Assembly: GCF_008831285.2 (NCBI RefSeq)
Contig: NC_045145.1
Location: 20,520,802-20,584,801, forward strand
Direction of reading: 5' to 3'
Origin: Nymphaea colorata
Lineage: Eukaryota > Streptophyta > Magnoliopsida > Nymphaeales > Nymphaeaceae
DNA length: 64,000 bases
Notes under the pieces: model-generated
The model's input: the letters and a program-made list of their open reading frames with translations, nothing else
What the model was told of the DNA's origin: nothing
The model's database searches: none
Translations under genes and position numbers: made by a program
Shown: piece by piece, positions 58,869-64,000 of the stretch
Numbering within the stretch: the stretch's first letter is position 1
Layout: the number at the start of each line of letters is the position of its first letter

Positions 58869-59912
58869 TCAGCGTCTCTTCGTAGCTGGCTCCTTGTGGG
58901 CGTTGAAGTAGACCGCAGCAACAGGAAGGCCCAAGCCGTACCGCGCAGCGAACGCCCTTGTGCTGAAGTTTGCTCGCGTCGGCGGCGCAGCCACCATCGC
59001 CGCCGGTGCTTGCTGCTGGAAGAGCACGAAGACGTACCTGTGTATACCAATTGGTGGCCGAGGCCCCATGTATGGAAGGATCTCCCTCCCTGCAAGAACC
59101 AACGTACATGACACTGTTAACGAGGGCCTCTCCCTTCCTCTCTCTCTCAATTATATAGATATGTATCATTTTGGTCTTAATTTAACTCCACGAAGCAGAC
59201 TTCAATTAAGTTGGTGCACAAGGAAAAAGGCTGCCTCTTGAATTGCTTTCATAATTTGATAGTAACTCATTAATCACTGCACGTTAAGCAATGAAAGGAG
59301 CAAACTGCAACACATTTTCCTATTTGAAGGTACTTAAATAGCTGTCCTATACCAGTCTCGCATCGCGCGTAATCTTCTCCCAAAAAGTTGGTAGTAAAAA
59401 AATAAGCACACATACCTTGAGAAGGATCTGTAGCTCCAGGAATATCTACTACGATCCTGCATGTGCACCATTGTGAACCTCAACAACAACATCCTACCAA
59501 CAGAAGGGGAAACAAAATACACGAAACCTTTTCCAGTATGCCTACCAGTGAACCCACTCACGCATGCTGGGCTCGCTAGGGCTGGGCGCATCGGGGTCCG
59601 TCATTATCTGCAGCAACAAGTAACGTTAACATACTGCTAATATGGAAGATGAACTGAAGGTTCACAAGGAAAGGACGCCGGAGAAGAGAGAAGAAGGGTT
59701 AAGAAGCGGCCACGTACCAGAGTGTATAGTCTCTCCACCCGGCCAGCTATGTTGACGGTTGGCGGGTCGACAGTCAGCGAGGGTTTGATGTCACAGCCGT
59801 TGGTAACCTGCTTGTTGCCATAGCAGATGGACATGGATACACTGGGCATGAACATATCTATGACTTCTCCAATGACCCTGCCTACTACCAACGGATCCAC
59901 GGACGAAGCCAT
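58869..59912 (-). CDS. MFT: MOTHER OF FT AND TFL1-type PEBP protein, complete, four exons, 172 aa
   Basis: MFT proteins belong to the phosphatidylethanolamine-binding family. In Arabidopsis and cereals they control seed germination and dormancy through ABA and gibberellin signalling. Exons (minus strand) are 59912-59718, 59607-59546, 59456-59416 and 59089-58869, that is 195, 62, 41 and 221 bases. The 62- and 41-base middle exons are the conserved plant PEBP sizes, and the frame closes exactly. Residues 1-10 read MASSVDPLVV. The ligand pocket motifs are DPDAPSPSEP (69-78) and GIHRY (114-118), and the C-terminus is KEPATKRR. The residue at the FT-Tyr85/TFL1-His88 position is Trp (REWVHW, residue 83), which with ILPYMGPRPP marks MFT rather than FT or TFL1. 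The start matches the family; the frame is open further upstream without homology. Confidence 0.96.
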
Positions 59913-60010
59913 TGTTTTTTCACAAGACAGCAACAAGAAGAGAGTTCCAAGTGGAAGAAGCAAACTCTCGCAGATGCCTTTGTGGCAAGAAAGGAAAAGG
60001 GTTTGTGGGG

Positions 60011-60021
60011 GTTTTATAAAT
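60011..60021 (-). promoter_or_regulatory. TATA box candidate of MFT
   Basis: The minus strand reads ATTTATAAAAC about 100 bases upstream of the MFT start codon, a normal distance for a short 5' leader. Confidence 0.55.
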
Positions 60022-60050
60022 ATCCAGGGAGAAGAAAAGAAAATCGCCTC

Positions 60051-60058
60051 GCATGCAT
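60051..60058 (-). promoter_or_regulatory. RY-type motif upstream of the MFT TATA box
   Basis: GCATGCAT/ATGCATGC contains the CATGCA core bound by B3 factors of the ABI3/FUS3 group in seed genes. It lies about 30 bases upstream of the TATA candidate on the coding strand. Presence is seen; binding is inferred. Confidence 0.45.
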
Positions 60059-60149
60059 AGGCGTGAGTGCACCATGTGGTGCAAGATAACGGCAGCCACT
60101 TTCTGCAGGGACTGGCATCTTGGACACATGGTATCATCTCAGACATTGC

Positions 60150-62640
60150 TTAGCTAAGAAGAATGTCTTTAAGAAGACACGGAAACATTGGGCGGCTCCC
60201 AAAACCGTGAAAAACTGAAAACCACGTTATCATGTCCCTTTGGACCTTCTTGCTCAAATGCTATAGCTCGAGGAAATTGCAGTAGTAGTTCAGGGCCTCG
60301 GGCAGAATTTTGATTACAGTATCGATTAGTTTTAAGTTTTTTTTTGTCTAAATATAGGTTGGTGTGAGAAAACCCAAATCCAATGAATCGGCCGGTTACT
60401 GTTTCAATTGAATCAATAAAGAATCGAAAAAACAAGAATATTTAGCCTATAACCAAATGAATATAAAGAACTGACTGAGAAAACCGTCGAAATTTTTTAA
60501 CAGAATTTCTCAGTCGGGGCAAGGAGGAAATGTCATTCATTTGATAGGGTGCCAACTTGACAAAGCGGAAGTCATCAGTTCGAAACTAACTCCTTAAACC
60601 CAACATGCTTTTCTATTTTGACTTCCTCCTTCGCCTTGATACATATTCCCTAAGGTCAAAACAAGTTTTCCATCTCGACTTGCACCTTGGCCTTGATACG
60701 TAATACCTTCCTATCATCCGGTGAACCAAATCAATCAGCGAGTTATTCGCCCATTTCAGCGACACTTCAAATATCAAACGAATCAGCGAGTGACTTGCCC
60801 GTTCTTACAGAGTTTCAAGCCACACCAAAACCTTTTACAAGCACCTTTTCAGCAATGCACGAATAAATGTGCAAGATGCTACGCTAAGTCGGTTGCGAGT
60901 TCAGAAGAGGCGTCGTTTCCGTTTGGTCTTTTTCTTTTAATGGAGAAACCACCTCAAACTACAGATTTTTTTGGTTTACTCCCATACAAGCCACAATGAA
61001 CCTTTGCGTCTAGAACGCCGAAGGCCCCCGATCGTTTCATTTTCTTTGGTACCCTCTAAAATCTAAAGTCCTTGTTAAAGTGAACGATGACGGACCCACC
61101 GACTTAGACAAAATATAGTACACAGAAAACGACACTCAGATGGGTTTAAAATAAGCAGTCCTTTCAGATCCGAGATCTTGACCTCCCAAAAAGAGTGTAG
61201 AATTGTGAAAGAGAACTAAATTGAAACTTATTAGCCACTTATTGCTTATAATAGGTACCACTTATTTTCTTTGGTTTTGAGCTTAGTGGATCACCCCTTC
61301 CACATTTATACAACCCATTCGCGTTTGCGGTAACTTTTTTTTTTTAAAAAGAGAGAACACAAATTTCATGGCTCTTCCATTTTCTGACGAGTTTCTATGT
61401 AGCTGCAAATACAGAAATCAATGCAAAAATAGGCAGTGGCCGATGCACCTCCTAGAGCGTCAGTACCATGCACTGCCTTCCATTGGTAACTGACGGGATC
61501 GCCCACTGGGGCTGCACGTGGGGCGTAGGGCGTGAACCTGGAAACGGAAAAAGAGGACGTCAAAGACAGGCTACTCTGCTTTTGGGGTGCATAGAATTAA
61601 ATTCCATTGCATCATAAAAATCGAAGAGCATTGCACGAAGTGCGTGCAGACAAGAAAAACACCGCGCGCTACGCCCCTGCTGAGCCTCAACCTAAGAATA
61701 GGGAAAGAAGGATGTGCAGGAAGGGCAACGTGTGAAGTTCACGTGGAGTTGGATGCACCTGTAACGCCGAAGCAAACATGCTGACGGCACATCCTTCCAA
61801 CCAGGAACTGTTGCATATACAGAGAGAGAGAGACCAACCCTCAGACTCACACCTCACCTGAAGGTTTCAAGTTTTCCATGTTTCTCCAGAGACATTCAGA
61901 ACAAAGAGAGCTCAAGCTAAAGGGTCTAGCCAAAACGAGCCTCATTATTTTATAGTTTGAAGGGGCGATATGCAAAACACATGGCTAACATAAATCCAAC
62001 TATAACCTCTTTGACGGTTCAAGTAAGATGCTCAGAAAAGAAACGTCCTTCCCTTAAAGTATGGGGTTCAACCAGAAAAGCTCAGAGTTTCAATTCAAAT
62101 AATAAGCATTCAAGCACGTTCCATGGTAGATCCAACAGAACAGATGATTTTGTGTAACCTACATCTTAAGTTTAATCATGCTTAGTGTGCAACACATTCA
62201 ATTTTCACGACGTTGAAAATTTGACATAGCATTTCAAGTAAGATGGTGTAAAAAGGTTGAGAACATTTAGAGATGAAGATTAGGAGACGAAAATAAAAAA
62301 TGGAGGTGCTTGAACATTAAATGGTTAACGAAACCACCGTGGGTTTTTATTCTCATCCACTTATTAAGACAATAGACCACCATGCAATGCACGTGCTAGA
62401 ATGTCAAGTGTTTCTCAAAACTCCAAAGGGGTAGCGGAACAGGTTCAGGAAGGGCGGGACATGAGTCTCGGATCATGTTTTAACCCACGTGAAAGCGTAG
62501 ATTAAAAATCACCAGGAGAAAACTAAATGAGAGAACTCATGTACACCAATAGGTTATGGCATCAAAACATAGCTTGCGAAACTTTACCAGATTCATCGAA
62601 GTGCTAAATGTTTCCAGCAACTTTAGCTCTGTCTTAAATA
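60150..62640. other. intergenic DNA between MFT and RECG
   Basis: No gene recognised. A small GC-richer minus-strand frame (61563-61366) has a CCAG acceptor-like start but no known domain. GAGAGAGAGA occurs near 61821. The RECG 3' UTR lies just below 62652. Confidence 0.4.
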
Positions 62641-62651
62641 GGTAGAATGGA

Positions 62652-64000
62652 TCAATCCCCCAGCAAGCAAAGAGGATGCCGCATGCTAAGCTCAGCTTTT
62701 ATCTTCGGATAACCATCCAATCCACAATGAGATCCCAAAATTTTCTGCAATTTGTCAAGCTACTTGTCAGGTTCATGTACGTGATCTAAAATAGTGATAG
62801 ATTACAACAGCACACCCTTCATTTATCGAAGAAAAACAAACGGTATCAACCAGACTTGCCCATCTCATATTGTTCATTAAATGGAGGAGTCCAAATATCA
62901 AGTAAAATCATATCACAATTCGAGTATGAACTAAATTATATTACTAAGAGCCATAAACATGTTCTTTCAACATTATGATTTCATGCAATAATTTCCTTTC
63001 TATGCCAGAAGAAAGGAGTCATCTTACCCGAAAACTCAGATAAGAAACCAACAAAATAATGGACCCATAAAAGGCTTATGTTAGTTAATGTAGAAGCCAT
63101 ACATGAGGATTACAAAAATGTGCAAAGACCCTAGCATGGAAGCTATATAATTCTTCATGACAGAGTTCATGACTTCATGCACACCAGATTTCAGTTATCA
63201 ATATCTCAGAAAACAAGCTGGTAAATAAATGGAAAGCTGCTTTAACCGTGAAATCAATTAGCAGTTCAAGTGAAAACCAGCTTGGACACATTAGGGCAGA
63301 GAAAAAACCATCTTGTCATCTCCCAAATATCAGGTTCATGATTGCAGAATAGAATGAATATGATGTATCAGCAAGACAATCAGAAAAGACCATCAATTAG
63401 GAAAAGAATCTTCAAAGACTATGCACAGAAGAAGCATATATCTTCTCAGAAGAATGACAAAATGCAAGAAGAGTTGCGGTGGAGGCTTTGAGATGGGCCT
63501 ATATCGGCCAAATAGTCACCATAGGTTACAGGAATTGGAGGATTACCAATGCAGCAAGCTGAGCTTCTCTAAGAATATTGCCATCGACTTCCAACCTAGC
63601 AATAGGAAAATCTGGGAGGTGTCCTGACTGTTTCTTTCCAAGCAAGTCACCTGGTCCACGGTGAAGAAGGTCCACATTTGCAAGGTGAAAACCATCAGAT
63701 GACTCTTCTAGTATCTTCAGACGACCCAAAGCACCACCAGATGATGATAAAAAGATACATGTGGACTTCCGCAATCCACGGCCAACACGGCCCCTTAGCT
63801 GGTGCAACTGAGCAATACCAAACCTCTCAGCATTCATCACAACCATCAAAGATGCATCAGGAACATCAACCCCTATCTCAATCACTTGAGTTGAAAGCAG
63901 TATATTGATCTCGCCAGATCGAAAATTTCGCAATGCAGCTTCCTTCTCGTCACTCTTCATCCGACCATGCAGAAGTCCGCACTGGTAATCCTGAAACTTG
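62652..64000 (-). CDS. RECG: ATP-dependent DNA helicase RecG homologue (RECG), last two exons, partial
   Basis: This is an organelle-targeted superfamily 2 helicase. Plant RECG remodels forks and limits ectopic recombination in mitochondrial and plastid DNA. The visible exons are 64000-63547 (continuing beyond the window) and 62744-62652, joined by an 802-base GT-AG intron in phase 0. About 181 C-terminal residues are present. GLLHGRMKSDEK opens the second RecA-like domain. STQVIEIGVDVPDASLMVV and QLHQLRGRVGRG are helicase motifs V and VI. RGPGDLLGKKQSGHLPDFP belongs to the RecG-specific C-terminal (TRG-type) region, and the last exon ends KAELSMRHPLCLLGD then TGA. The N-terminal wedge domain, first motor domain and transit peptide lie outside. 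No damage is seen. Confidence 0.95.

Noticed and set aside
58896-59241. Plus-strand and alternative minus-strand frames over MFT exon 4
   Set aside because: Shadows of the true MFT frame, which is fixed by exact exon sizes and PEBP motifs.
60540-60610. Possible tRNA (AGTTCGAAAC T-loop-like word)
   Set aside because: No matching acceptor stem, D arm or anticodon arm could be paired around it.

Overview
This window is nuclear DNA from a flowering plant. The supported genes have typical plant intron-exon structures: a PIN auxin carrier, a class II HD-Zip factor, an MFT-type PEBP gene and an organellar RECG helicase. They sit in AT-rich DNA full of Ty1/copia elements, MITE-like elements and long (AT)n or (CT)n microsatellites. 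The species cannot be fixed from the sequence. The high GC of PIN exon 1 and the ATHB-17-type HD-Zip fit many angiosperm lineages.

Layout. 0-19 kb is gene-poor and made of tandem and dispersed repeats: a ~1.3 kb tandem duplication at 2.1-4.6 kb, a CpG-richer promoter-like patch at 6.0-6.45 kb, and a three-unit tandem array at 16.0-17.6 kb. 19.3-24.1 kb (+) holds a complete six-exon PIN3-clade gene (665 aa). 25.4-26.2 kb holds a hAT-type MITE with an exact 8-bp target duplication and a duplicated 5' tip. 26-38 kb is intergenic with CACTA-like, hAT-like and LTR remnants. 38.36-39.77 kb (-) holds a complete four-exon HD-Zip II gene (211 aa). 45.2-53.6 kb holds two nested copia elements, both reading on the minus strand: an inner one with both LTRs, PBS, PPT and a perfect 5-bp TSD, inserted into the gag of an older, 3'-truncated one. 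58.87-59.91 kb (-) holds a complete four-exon MFT gene (172 aa), with a TATA box and an RY-type motif upstream. 62.65-64.0 kb (-) holds the last two exons of RECG, which runs off the right edge.

The four genes are functionally independent: auxin transport, stress/auxin-linked transcription, seed germination control and organelle DNA repair. No operon-like or clustered pathway is visible. For all three complete genes the spliced frames close exactly, with GT-AG introns and intron phases matching the conserved proteins. I did not find a convincing new biological system. The strongest non-genic signals are the nested retroelements, the hAT MITE with its tip duplication, and several short inverted-repeat families, one copy of which sits inside a PIN intron.
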